A stretch of 64,000 bases of DNA from Pseudomonas aylmerensis (GTDB lineage: Bacteria; Pseudomonadota; Gammaproteobacteria; Pseudomonadales; Pseudomonadaceae), in assembly GCF_001702265.1 (NCBI RefSeq), contig NZ_MAUE01000028.1, forward strand, positions 62,001 through 126,000, written 5' to 3'. The notes beneath the pieces were generated by a model. That model worked only from the letters and a program-made list of their open reading frames with translations. It was not told where the DNA came from and did no database searches. The position numbers were made by a program, and so were the translations under genes. Below are positions 7,292 to 15,743 of this stretch, piece by piece (position 1 is the stretch's first letter; every line of letters starts with the position of its first letter).

Positions 7292-9223
7292 ATGAGTACA
7301 ACACGATTGACCATGGCCCAGGCCCTGGTGAAGTTTCTGGATAATCAATACATCGAAGTCGATGGCGTACAGAGCAAGTTCGTGGCCGGCGTTTTCACGA
7401 TTTTCGGCCACGGCAATGTGCTGGGCCTCGGCCAGGCGCTGGAGCAGGACAGCGGTGACCTGGTGGTGCACCAGGGCCGCAACGAGCAGGGCATGGCCCA
7501 CGCCGCCATCGGGTTTGCCAAGCAGCACCTGCGCCGCAAGATCTACGCGTGCACCGCGTCCGTCGGGCCGGGCGCGGCAAACATGCTGACCGCCGCCGCG
7601 ACCGCCACGGCCAACCGCATCCCGCTGCTGCTGTTGCCCGGCGATGTCTACGCCAGCCGCCAGCCCGACCCGGTGCTGCAACAGATCGAGCAATTCCACG
7701 ACCTGAGCATCAGCACCAACGATGCCTTCCGTTCGGTGAGCAAATACTGGGACCGCATCAACCGCCCCGAGCAGCTGATGACCGCGGCGATCCATGCCAT
7801 GCGCGTGCTCACCGACCCGGCGGAAACCGGCGCGGTAACCCTGGCCTTGCCGCAGGATGTGCAGGCTGAAGCCTGGGATTATCCGGATTATTTCCTGCAA
7901 AAACGCGTGCACCGTATCGACCGCCGTCCGGCGACCACGGCGATGATCGGCGATGCGCTGGCGGCTTTCCGGGGCAAACGCAAACCGCTGATCATCTGCG
8001 GGGGCGGGGTCAAGTATTCCGGCGCGAATGCCGCGCTGCAGGCGTTTGCCGAACGCTTTGACATTCCCTTCGCCGAAACCCAGGCCGGCAAGAGCGCGGT
8101 GGTCTCCAGCCATCCGCTGAACGTCGGCGGCATCGGTGAAACCGGCTGCCTGGCCGCCAACCTGCTGGCTCCCGAGGCGGACCTGATCATCGGTATCGGC
8201 ACCCGTTACACCGACTTCACCACCTCGTCGAAGTCGCTTTTCAAGCACGCCGACGTGAAGTTTCTCAACCTCAATATCAGCCCCTGCGACGCGGTAAAAC
8301 TCGACGGCGTGCAAGTGCTGGCCGACGCCAAGGTCGGCCTCGAAGCCCTGGCCCAGGCCCTCGGTGATTACCGTTCCGGCTGGGGCGAGCAGGTACGCGA
8401 CGCCAAGGCCCAGCTGGACGCCGAAGTCGAGCGTGTGCACCAGGTCGAATACCAGGGCGACGACTTCGTGCCCGAAGTGGATGACCACCTGGACCGCGCC
8501 GTGCTGCGCGAGTTTATCGAGCTGACCGGCTCATGCCTGACCCAGAGCCGCGTGCTCGGCGTGCTCAACCAGCACCTGGCCGACGACGCAATCATCGTCG
8601 CCGCCGCCGGCAGCCTGCCCGGTGACCTGCAGCGCGCCTGGCGCAGCAAGGGTGTGAACACCTATCACGTCGAATACGGCTACTCGTGCATGGGCTACGA
8701 GATCAACGCAGCCCTGGGGGTGAAACTGGCCGAGCCGAGCAAGGAGGTGTATGCGCTGGTCGGCGATGGCTCCTACATGATGCTGCACTCGGAGTTGGCC
8801 ACCTCGATTCAGGAGCGGCGCAAGATCAATGTGGTGCTGCTCGACAACATGGCGTTCGGGTGCATCAACAACCTGCAGATCGGCAATGGCATGGACAGCT
8901 TCGGCACCGAATTCCGCTACCGCAACCCCGAGAGCGGCAAGCTCGATGGCGGCCTGGTGCCGGTGGATTTCGCCATGAGCGCGGCGGCCTATGGCTGCAA
9001 GACCTACAAGGTCAGCAGCGTCGAACAACTGGAAGCGGCCCTGGCCGATGCCCGCACGCAAAGCGTGTCGACACTGATCGATATCAAGGTCCTGCCCAAG
9101 ACGATGGTCCACGGCTACCTGTCGTGGTGGCGCGTCGGCGTGGCGCAGGTGTCGACCAGCGAACGCACGAACGCGGCGGCGAAAAAACTCAATGAACACC
9201 TGGCGAAGGCCCGGCAGTACTAA
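7292..9223 (+). CDS. iolD: 3D-(3,5/4)-trihydroxycyclohexane-1,2-dione hydrolase
   Basis: This 643-residue thiamine-diphosphate enzyme hydrolyses the cyclic dione made by IolE to 5-deoxy-glucuronate, the ring-opening step. The catalytic Glu region HQGRNEQGMAHAAIG is near 58-72. The ThDP/Mg motif begins GDGSYMMLHSE near 491 and ends at LLDNMAFGCINN near 517-528. Length matches IolD (about 640). ATG 7292 was chosen because AAGGTGCG precedes it and the alignment of the first residues (MSTTRLTMAQALVKFL) is family-like; upstream codons in the same frame come from the intergenic REPIN. Confidence 0.94.
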   Translation: MSTTRLTMAQALVKFLDNQYIEVDGVQSKFVAGVFTIFGHGNVLGLGQALEQDSGDLVVHQGRNEQGMAHAAIGFAKQHLRRKIYACTASVGPGAANMLTAAATATANRIPLLLLPGDVYASRQPDPVLQQIEQFHDLSISTNDAFRSVSKYWDRINRPEQLMTAAIHAMRVLTDPAETGAVTLALPQDVQAEAWDYPDYFLQKRVHRIDRRPATTAMIGDALAAFRGKRKPLIICGGGVKYSGANAALQAFAERFDIPFAETQAGKSAVVSSHPLNVGGIGETGCLAANLLAPEADLIIGIGTRYTDFTTSSKSLFKHADVKFLNLNISPCDAVKLDGVQVLADAKVGLEALAQALGDYRSGWGEQVRDAKAQLDAEVERVHQVEYQGDDFVPEVDDHLDRAVLREFIELTGSCLTQSRVLGVLNQHLADDAIIVAAAGSLPGDLQRAWRSKGVNTYHVEYGYSCMGYEINAALGVKLAEPSKEVYALVGDGSYMMLHSELATSIQERRKINVVLLDNMAFGCINNLQIGNGMDSFGTEFRYRNPESGKLDGGLVPVDFAMSAAAYGCKTYKVSSVEQLEAALADARTQSVSTLIDIKVLPKTMVHGYLSWWRVGVAQVSTSERTNAAAKKLNEHLAKARQY

Positions 9224-9242
9224 TAACAAGAGGAGTGTTTGC

Positions 9243-10253
9243 ATGTCTTTGAAGCTTGGAGTGATCGGTACCGGCGCCATTGGCCGCGACCATATTCGCC
9301 GTTGCAGCCAGACCCTGCTCAATAGCCAGGTAGTGGCGGTGACCGACATCAACCTGGAGCAGGCCGCCAAGGTGGTCGCGGACCTGAAGCTTACCGCCGA
9401 GGTTTATCCCGACGGCCTTGCGTTGATCAACTCGCCGCAGGTCGAGGCGGTGCTGGTGACCTCCTGGGGCCCGAGCCACGAAGCGTTTGTGCTCGCCGCC
9501 ATCGCCGCCGGCAAGCCGGTGTTCTGCGAAAAACCGCTGGCGGTGACTGCCGAAGGCTGCCGCAAGATCGTCGATGCCGAAGTCGCCTACGGCAAACGCC
9601 TGGTGCAAGTCGGCTTCATGCGCCCGTATGACGAAGGCTACCGCGCCCTTAAAGCCGTGATCGACAGCGGCCAGATCGGCGAGCCGTTGATGCTGCATTG
9701 CGCGCACCGCAACCCGACGGTGGGCGAGAACTACAAGACCGACATGGCGATTACCGACACCTTGATCCATGAGCTGGATGTGTTGCGCTGGTTGCTCAAC
9801 GACGACTACGTGTCGGTCCAAGTGGTATTCCCACGCAAGACCAGCAAGGCCCTGGCCCACCTGCGCGACCCGCAGATCGTGTTGCTGGAGACGGTCAAGG
9901 GCACGCGCATCGACGTCGAAGTGTTTGTGAACTGCCAGTACGGCTACGACATCCAGTGTGAAGTGGTGGGGGAGACCGGCATCGCCAAATTGCCGGAGCC
10001 GTCCCAGGTGCAACTGCGCAGTGGCGCCAAGCTGTCGAATGCGATTCTGATGGATTGGAAGGACCGGTTTATCGGCGCGTATGACGTCGAGTTGCAGGCC
10101 TTTATCGACAGCGTGCGGGCGGGGCATGTCGGCGGGCCGTCGGCGTGGGATGGTTTTGCTGCCGCCGTGGCGGCGGATGCGTGTATCGAGGCCCAGGGCA
10201 GTGAGCAGATTGTGAAGGTCAGCCTGCCGGATCGCCCTGCGTTCTACGGCTAA
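9243..10253 (+). CDS. iolG: Inositol 2-dehydrogenase
   Basis: This 336-residue Gfo/Idh/MocA oxidoreductase oxidises myo-inositol to 2-keto-myo-inositol with NAD+, the first step of the pathway. The Rossmann motif GTGAIG is at residues 9-14, the CEKPLAV motif near 95-101 and the catalytic-type DTLIHELDVLRW near 172-183. An in-frame ATG lies 51 bases upstream inside iolD, but ATG 9243 has a strong AAGAGGAG ribosome site. An AATAACAA motif (9222-9229) touches that site. Its position directly after iolD supports inositol over other sugar substrates. Confidence 0.92.
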   Translation: MSLKLGVIGTGAIGRDHIRRCSQTLLNSQVVAVTDINLEQAAKVVADLKLTAEVYPDGLALINSPQVEAVLVTSWGPSHEAFVLAAIAAGKPVFCEKPLAVTAEGCRKIVDAEVAYGKRLVQVGFMRPYDEGYRALKAVIDSGQIGEPLMLHCAHRNPTVGENYKTDMAITDTLIHELDVLRWLLNDDYVSVQVVFPRKTSKALAHLRDPQIVLLETVKGTRIDVEVFVNCQYGYDIQCEVVGETGIAKLPEPSQVQLRSGAKLSNAILMDWKDRFIGAYDVELQAFIDSVRAGHVGGPSAWDGFAAAVAADACIEAQGSEQIVKVSLPDRPAFYG

Positions 10254-10264
10254 CACTCGGTCAA

Positions 10265-10353
10265 TGTGGGAGGGGGCTTGCCCTCGATAGCGGTGGGTCA
10301 GATAACAACTGGTTGACTGACACTCCGCCATCGGGAGCAAGCCCCCTCCCACA
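10265..10353. repeat. REPIN downstream of iolG
   Basis: Arms TGTGGGAGGGGGCTTGCCCT and GGGAGCAAGCCCCCTCCCACA are inverted around about 48 bases. The arm sequence (GGAGGGGGCTTGC) is a different REP subclass from the GAGCGGGCTTGC copies elsewhere in the window. Confidence 0.85.
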
Positions 10354-10389
10354 GTTGATTGGGTTTGCACTTCAATCAAGGAGTTGATC

Positions 10390-11418
10390 ATGCGAATCGG
10401 ACTAGTCGGCTACGGCCACGGAGGGCGCTTCTTTCATGCGCCGCTGATTGCCACGCTGCCAGGCGCCACCTTTGTCGGCGTGGTGACGCGCTCACCCGAG
10501 CGCCGCCAGCAATTGAGCACTGACCATCCAGGTGTGAAGGCCTTCGACAGCATCGGCCAGATCGTCGAAGCCGGTGTCGACGCGCTGGTGATTTCCACCA
10601 CTCTCAAAGGGCGCCCGGCGCTGGTGCTCGAAGCCATCGAGCACGGTGTCGCGGTGGTCAGCGACAAACCCTTTGCCAGCAATGCCGAACAGGCCCAGGC
10701 GCTGATCACCGCCGCCGAGCGCCAGGGCGTGCTGCTCAGCGTCTATCAGAACCGGCGTTGGGACTCGGACTACCTGACCTTGCGCAAGCTGATCGACGCC
10801 GGCGCCCTGGGCGCGATCACCCGCTTCGAATCCCGCGTCGAACGCTACAGCCCGCAGGCAGTCGGCAACGCCAGCGGGGGCGGCTGGCTGCGCGACCTCG
10901 GCAGCCATCTGGTGGACCAGGCCTTGCAGTTGTTCGGTCCGGTGGACCGGGTCTTCGCGCAATTGCAGTTCAGCCCGGAATATCCCAGCCTCGATCACGG
11001 TTTCTTCGTGTCCCTGACCCATGCCAATGGCGTGGTTTCACACCTGTGGGGCAACGCCCTGCAAAACAGCCAGGCCCCGCGCTTTCGCGTCAGCGGGACG
11101 TTGGGCTGCTACACCGTCGAAGGCCTGGACGGCCAGGAAGAAGCGCTGATGGCGGGCAAATCGCCGAAGACCGAAGGCGAGCACTGGGGCGCCGAGGAGC
11201 ATCGGCGCTGGGGCTGGTTCGAGCAGGGTGAGGAGCGCGAGCGCGTGCCCTCGGAGAAGGGCTGCTGGACCCAGTTCTATCGCCAGTTGCAAGCCGCCGT
11301 GCAAGGGCAGGGGCCATTGCCGGTGGATGCCTATGACGCGTTGGAAACCACCCGTATATTGGACGCTGCACGCCTGAGCGCCGAGCGCCAGCAGGTGGTT
11401 TCAACAAAAATAGAATAA
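10390..11418 (+). CDS. Gfo/Idh/MocA-family oxidoreductase of the inositol cluster
   Basis: This 342-residue NAD(P)-dependent oxidoreductase has the nucleotide-binding motif GYGHGG near 7-12 and a DKPF motif (SDKPFASNAEQA) near 95 in place of the usual EKP. RDLGSHLVDQALQLFG near 172-187 is the substrate-domain motif. It closes the enzyme part of the iol cluster, so a second inositol isomer (scyllo- or chiro-inositol) or inosose reduction is a reasonable guess. The exact substrate is not readable. ATG 10390 is preceded by AAGGAG at six bases; a TTG two codons earlier is rejected. Confidence 0.8.
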   Translation: MRIGLVGYGHGGRFFHAPLIATLPGATFVGVVTRSPERRQQLSTDHPGVKAFDSIGQIVEAGVDALVISTTLKGRPALVLEAIEHGVAVVSDKPFASNAEQAQALITAAERQGVLLSVYQNRRWDSDYLTLRKLIDAGALGAITRFESRVERYSPQAVGNASGGGWLRDLGSHLVDQALQLFGPVDRVFAQLQFSPEYPSLDHGFFVSLTHANGVVSHLWGNALQNSQAPRFRVSGTLGCYTVEGLDGQEEALMAGKSPKTEGEHWGAEEHRRWGWFEQGEERERVPSEKGCWTQFYRQLQAAVQGQGPLPVDAYDALETTRILDAARLSAERQQVVSTKIE

Positions 11419-11454
11419 AATTCTAAAACAGGTTGATATGGAAATTATTTTCCA
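11411..11454. promoter_or_regulatory. Candidate IolR operator pair before the inositol ABC transporter
   Basis: TGGAAATTATTTTCCA at 11439-11454 is the same TGGAA-N6-TTCCA palindrome seen before iolC. TAGAATAAAATTCTA at 11411-11425 is a weaker second copy with N5 spacing, about 28 bp upstream. The paired arrangement matches the iolC promoter. Confidence 0.65.
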
Positions 11455-11461
11455 ATAAAGT
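11433..11461 (+). promoter_or_regulatory. Putative promoter of the inositol ABC transporter operon
   Basis: TTGATA (11433-11438), a 17-base spacer and TAAAGT (11456-11461). The operator palindrome fills the spacer almost exactly, so a bound repressor would exclude RNA polymerase. The remaining leader to 11774 is about 300 bases and A-rich. It includes AACAAGAA (11749-11756) just before the ribosome site; no convincing gene is seen in it. Confidence 0.5.
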
Positions 11462-11774
11462 CTTTTGCAGGTTGCATAAAGTACGTCTCGAACCCGCTTC
11501 GGACGACTCGACAAAAACAAGATCAAAAACAACCAGGTACCGTCAGATGAAAATCTTCAACGCTGTACTGCGAGTTTTACGCCCTGCCCACACGCCACGC
11601 GGCCTGCCCCGCGCCCGGCCGTTTTACTTTTCCTTCCTGAATGTGCTGTGCGTCGAGAACAAAGGCGCGCTGGTCTGCTGCATTCCGGGTGCACCGATCG
11701 TTCGATTGCCGTCATCCTCGCTCTGATAAACGCAACGTCCAAAAAACCAACAAGAAAGTGGAGACAGACCGTTC

Positions 11775-12704
11775 ATGAAGACCCCGATCCGTTATACCGC
11801 GCTGGCCTTGTCCATGCTGCTCGCCAGTGGTTTCGCCAGCGCTGCCGATATCAAGGTGGGCGTGAGCATGTCGGCGTTCGATGACACCTTCCTGACGTAC
11901 CTGCGCGAGGACATGGACAAGCAAGCCAAGTCCTACCCCAAGGGTGACGGCGTGCAGCTGCAATTCGAAGACGCCCGTGCCGACGTGGTCAAGCAATTGA
12001 GCCAGGTCGAGAACTTTATCAGCCAGAAAGTCGACGCGATCATCGTCAACCCGGTCGACACCGCCTCGACCGGCAACATCATCAAGGCCGCCACGGCGGC
12101 GAAAATCCCGCTGGTGTTCGTCAACCGCCGCCCTGACAGCCCAACGTTGGCCCCAGGTGTCGCGGCAGTGACCTCCGACGACGTCGAGGCTGGCAAGCTG
12201 CAGATGCAGTACATCGCGGAAAAACTCGGCGGCAAGGGCAACATTGTGATCCTGCTGGGTGACCTGGCGAACAACTCCACCACCAACCGTACCAAGGGCG
12301 TGAAGGAGGTCCTGACCAAGTACCCAGGCATCAAGGTCGAACAGGAGCAGACCGGGATCTGGCTGCGTGACAAGGGCATGACCCTGGTCAACGACTGGCT
12401 GACCCAGGGTCGCGACTTCCAGGCGGTGCTGTCGAACAACGATGAGATGGCGATCGGCGCCGCCATGGCCTTGAAGTCGGCAGGTAAGAAGGGCGTGTTG
12501 ATCGCCGGTGTCGACGGCACGCCGGACGGTTTGAATGCGATCACCAAGGGTGACATGACCGTGTCGGCCTTCCAGGATGCCAAGGGCCAGGCGGACAAGT
12601 CGGTGGAGACGGCGCGCAAGATGGCCAGGAACGAGCCGATCGAGCAGAACGTGGTGATCCCGTTCCAGCTGATCACCCCGGACAACGTCAAAGACTTCAA
12701 GTAG
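11775..12704 (+). CDS. Periplasmic sugar-binding protein of an inositol ABC importer
   Basis: This 309-residue Peripla_BP_4-type binding protein has a signal peptide of about 24 residues (hydrophobic ALALSMLLASGFASA, likely cut before AADIKVG). The body shows the family pattern: FISQKVDAIIVNPVDT near 83-98, VFVNRRPDS near 115, GDLANNSTTNR near 163 and IAGVDGTPDGL near 245. Caulobacter-type inositol-binding proteins (IbpA) belong to this family. Position behind the iol genes and a shared operator support myo-inositol as ligand. A 10-bp hairpin follows the gene, as often seen between binding-protein and transporter genes. Confidence 0.85.
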   Translation: MKTPIRYTALALSMLLASGFASAADIKVGVSMSAFDDTFLTYLREDMDKQAKSYPKGDGVQLQFEDARADVVKQLSQVENFISQKVDAIIVNPVDTASTGNIIKAATAAKIPLVFVNRRPDSPTLAPGVAAVTSDDVEAGKLQMQYIAEKLGGKGNIVILLGDLANNSTTNRTKGVKEVLTKYPGIKVEQEQTGIWLRDKGMTLVNDWLTQGRDFQAVLSNNDEMAIGAAMALKSAGKKGVLIAGVDGTPDGLNAITKGDMTVSAFQDAKGQADKSVETARKMARNEPIEQNVVIPFQLITPDNVKDFK

Positions 12705-12728
12705 CCCTGACATAACAACAATAAGCCG

Positions 12729-12752
12729 GCAGGGCGGCGTTGGCCGCCCTGC
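12729..12752 (+). other. Intercistronic hairpin between binding-protein and ATPase genes
   Basis: GCAGGGCGGC pairs with GCCGCCCTGC around a GTTG loop, a 10-bp perfect stem with no T-tract. It probably protects the upstream binding-protein mRNA and lowers downstream expression, giving an excess of binding protein. Confidence 0.7.
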
Positions 12753-12769
12753 AGATGGAGTACCTCCCT

Positions 12770-14323
12770 ATGCTTGCTCAAGCCACTGTCGTGCAGCCGC
12801 CCGGTCTCCAGCCCCTGCTGCCGGAAGAACCCTACCTGCTGGAAATCCTCAATATCAGCAAAGGCTTTCCCGGCGTCGTGGCCCTGGCCGATGTGCAATT
12901 GCGCGTCCGCCCAGGTTCGGTGCTGGCGCTGATGGGCGAGAACGGTGCGGGCAAGTCGACGTTGATGAAGATCATCGCCGGCATCTACCAGCCCGACGCC
13001 GGGGAAATCCGCCTGCGTGGCAAGCCGATCGTGTTTGAAACACCGCTGGCGGCGCAGAAGGCGGGGATCGCGATGATCCACCAGGAACTCAACCTGATGC
13101 CGCACATGAGCATCGCCGAAAATATCTGGATCGGCCGCGAGCAGCTCAACAGCCTGCACATGGTCAACCACCGCGAAATGCACCGCTGCACCGCCGAGTT
13201 GCTGGCGCGTCTGCGCATCAACCTGGACCCTGAGGAACAGGTGGGCAACCTGAGCATCGCCGAACGGCAGATGGTCGAGATTGCCAAGGCCGTGTCCTAT
13301 GACTCCGACATCCTGATCATGGATGAGCCGACTTCAGCCATTACCGAAAAGGAAGTGGCCCACCTGTTTTCGATCATTGCCGACCTCAAGTCGCAGGGCA
13401 AAGGCATCGTCTACATCACGCATAAAATGAATGAAGTGTTCGCCATCGCCGATGAAGTCGCGGTGTTCCGCGACGGCCAGTACATCGGCCTGCAACGCGC
13501 CGACAGCATGAACAGCGACAGCCTGATCTCGATGATGGTGGGGCGCGAGCTGAGCCAGCTGTTCCCGGTGCGCGAGACGCCCATCGGCGAGCTGCTGCTG
13601 TCGGTGCGCGACCTGCGCCTGGATGGCGTGTTCAAGGACGTGTCCTTCGACTTGCATGCCGGCGAGATTCTCGGCATCGCCGGGCTGATGGGCTCGGGCC
13701 GCACCAATGTGGCGGAAACCATTTTCGGCATCACCCCAAGCGACGGCGGGCAGATTGAACTCGACGGCAAGCCGGTGCGCATCAGCGACCCGCACATGGC
13801 CATCGAAAAAGGCTTCGCGCTGTTGACCGAGGACCGCAAGCTCAGTGGCCTGTTCCCGTGCCTGTCGGTGCTGGAGAACATGGAAATGGCCGTGCTGCCA
13901 CATTATTCGGGCAACGGTTTTATCCAGCAGAAAGCCCTGCGTGCACTGTGCGAAGACATGTGCAAGAAGCTGCGGGTGAAGACGCCGTCCCTGGAGCAGT
14001 GCATCGACACGCTGTCGGGCGGCAACCAGCAGAAAGCCTTGCTGGCGCGCTGGCTGATGACCAACCCACGGCTGTTGATCCTCGACGAGCCGACCCGCGG
14101 CATCGACGTGGGTGCCAAGGCCGAGATTTATCGCTTGATCTCTTTCCTCGCCAGCGAAGGCATGGCGGTGATCATGATTTCCTCCGAGCTGCCTGAAGTG
14201 CTGGGCATGAGCGACCGTGTGATGGTGATGCACGAAGGTGAACTGATGGGCACCCTGGACCGCGCCGAGGCGACCCAGGAAAAAGTCATGCAGCTGGCCT
14301 CCGGTATGACGGCGGTCCACTGA
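12770..14323 (+). CDS. Sugar (inositol) ABC transporter ATP-binding protein, two fused ATPase domains
   Basis: This 517-residue MglA/RbsA-type ATPase has two nucleotide-binding halves. The first has Walker A GENGAGKST at 57-65, signature LSIAERQM and Walker B ILIMDEPTSA. The second has the degenerate Walker A GLMGSGRTN usual for this family, signature LSGGNQQK near 415 and Walker B LLILDEPTRG. It powers uptake with the neighbouring binding protein and permease. ATG 12770 is chosen over ATG 12755 and TTG 12740 because GGAG lies nine bases upstream. AACAACAA (12714-12721) precedes the intercistronic hairpin. Confidence 0.88.
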   Translation: MLAQATVVQPPGLQPLLPEEPYLLEILNISKGFPGVVALADVQLRVRPGSVLALMGENGAGKSTLMKIIAGIYQPDAGEIRLRGKPIVFETPLAAQKAGIAMIHQELNLMPHMSIAENIWIGREQLNSLHMVNHREMHRCTAELLARLRINLDPEEQVGNLSIAERQMVEIAKAVSYDSDILIMDEPTSAITEKEVAHLFSIIADLKSQGKGIVYITHKMNEVFAIADEVAVFRDGQYIGLQRADSMNSDSLISMMVGRELSQLFPVRETPIGELLLSVRDLRLDGVFKDVSFDLHAGEILGIAGLMGSGRTNVAETIFGITPSDGGQIELDGKPVRISDPHMAIEKGFALLTEDRKLSGLFPCLSVLENMEMAVLPHYSGNGFIQQKALRALCEDMCKKLRVKTPSLEQCIDTLSGGNQQKALLARWLMTNPRLLILDEPTRGIDVGAKAEIYRLISFLASEGMAVIMISSELPEVLGMSDRVMVMHEGELMGTLDRAEATQEKVMQLASGMTAVH

Positions 14324-14336
14324 AGCATAGCCAGCG

Positions 14337-14355
14337 CGGGCCTGCGGTTGGCCCG
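14337..14355 (+). other. Intercistronic hairpin between ATPase and permease genes
   Basis: CGGGCC and GGCCCG form a short GC-rich stem with a seven-base loop between the ATPase stop and the permease start, similar in place to the hairpin at 12729-12752. Confidence 0.4.
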
Positions 14356-14382
14356 TGCCACAGAATAAGAAGGTGATGGGTG

Positions 14383-15405
14383 ATGAACGCGATAACAGAT
14401 AACAAGCCTGCGACGGTCCCGACCAAGCATCGTCGGCGGCTGCCGACCGAACTGAGCATCTTCCTGGTGCTGATTGGTATCGGCCTGGTGTTTGAACTGT
14501 TCGGCTGGATCGTGCGTGACCAAAGCTTCCTGATGAACTCCCAGCGCCTGGTGCTGATGATCCTGCAGGTATCGATCATCGGTCTGCTCGCGATTGGCGT
14601 GACCCAGGTGATCATCACCACGGGGATCGACTTGTCCTCGGGCTCGGTGCTGGCGCTGTCGGCGATGATTGCCGCCAGTTTGGCGCAGACTTCCGACTTT
14701 TCCCGCGCGGTGTTCCCTTCGCTAACCGATTTGCCGGTGTGGATTCCGGTGGCAATGGGCCTGGGCGTGGGGCTGCTGGCGGGTGCGATCAACGGCAGTA
14801 TCATTGCCGTCACCGGTATCCCGCCCTTTATTGCCACCCTCGGCATGATGGTCTCGGCCCGTGGCCTGGCGCGTTACTACACCGAAGGCCAGCCGGTGAG
14901 CATGCTCTCGGATTCGTACACGGCCATTGGTCACGGGGCGATGCCGGTGATTATCTTCCTGGTGGTGGCAGTGATTTTCCATATCGCCCTGCGCTACACC
15001 AAGTACGGCAAGTACACCTACGCCATCGGCGGCAACATGCAGGCGGCGCGCACCTCGGGGATCAACGTCAAGCGCCACCTGATCATCGTCTACAGCATTG
15101 CCGGGTTGCTCGCAGGCCTGGCTGGCGTGGTCGCCTCGGCGCGCGCCGCCACCGGCCAGGCCGGCATGGGCATGTCCTATGAGCTGGATGCGATCGCCGC
15201 CGCGGTGATCGGCGGCACCAGCCTGGCGGGCGGGGTAGGGCGCATCACCGGCACCGTGATCGGCGCGCTGATCCTCGGGGTGATGGCCAGCGGGTTTACC
15301 TTTGTCGGGGTGGACGCGTACATCCAGGACATCATCAAGGGCCTGATCATCGTGGTCGCGGTGGTGATCGACCAGTACCGCAACAAGCGCAAACTCAAAC
15401 GCTGA
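14383..15405 (+). CDS. Sugar (inositol) ABC transporter permease
   Basis: This 340-residue membrane protein of the RbsC/BPD_transp_2 family has about nine to ten hydrophobic segments, with the family motifs TTGIDLSSGSVLALS near 80-94 and AAAVIGGTSLAGGVGRITGT near 268-287. It forms the membrane channel of the importer with the fused ATPase as a dimer. ATG 14383 follows AAGAAGG at nine bases; the GTG one codon earlier is less likely. It ends the inositol transport operon. No clear terminator follows. Confidence 0.9.
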   Translation: MNAITDNKPATVPTKHRRRLPTELSIFLVLIGIGLVFELFGWIVRDQSFLMNSQRLVLMILQVSIIGLLAIGVTQVIITTGIDLSSGSVLALSAMIAASLAQTSDFSRAVFPSLTDLPVWIPVAMGLGVGLLAGAINGSIIAVTGIPPFIATLGMMVSARGLARYYTEGQPVSMLSDSYTAIGHGAMPVIIFLVVAVIFHIALRYTKYGKYTYAIGGNMQAARTSGINVKRHLIIVYSIAGLLAGLAGVVASARAATGQAGMGMSYELDAIAAAVIGGTSLAGGVGRITGTVIGALILGVMASGFTFVGVDAYIQDIIKGLIIVVAVVIDQYRNKRKLKR

Positions 15406-15454
15406 ACGGCGCTTACCAGCGATAAGTCGCACGCTGCCAGTTGAATGAGCCTTA

Positions 15455-15490
15455 CAGCTTGTCGCTTGTAGCTTGCGGCTTATAGCTGCT
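15455..15490. repeat. Short imperfect tandem repeats (AGCTTGT/GCTTGTA/GCTTGCG/GCTTATA)
   Basis: Four degenerate 7-8-base direct repeats lie in the 338-bp gap between the permease and dksA-like genes. The rest of the gap holds a promoter (15590-15618) and an otherwise featureless leader. Confidence 0.5.
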
Positions 15491-15589
15491 TTATGAAATT
15501 TCCTGCTATAAACGCACTCCGATAACCATTCGCCAAGCCCGTCCTGGTGCCTTTTGGGGTTATATCGGAAAAAATGCCTGTCATTTCAG

Positions 15590-15618
15590 TTGCTGAGCCC
15601 TCAAGTCGGCCTTAGACT
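15590..15618 (+). promoter_or_regulatory. Putative promoter of the dksA2-like gene
   Basis: TTGCTG (15590-15595), 17 bases, TAGACT (15613-15618). A start near 15625 gives a leader of about 120 bases. No Zur-type box was recognised. Confidence 0.45.
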
Positions 15619-15743
15619 GCCGCCCCTCGTAAATTGAGTGCCGGGTGGCGCTTGAAATGGACGGCGCCTTTCCGAGACCTGCACAGGCCTTCCGGAACGC
15701 TCCCTTATTCGCCTTAATGCACGTATTTTTTATAGAGAAATCA

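Noticed and set aside
11547..11726. 59-residue ORF in the leader of the inositol binding-protein gene
   Set aside because: Starts with ATG but lacks a good ribosome site, and its composition is Arg/Pro-rich without a domain. A leader peptide cannot be excluded but is unsupported.
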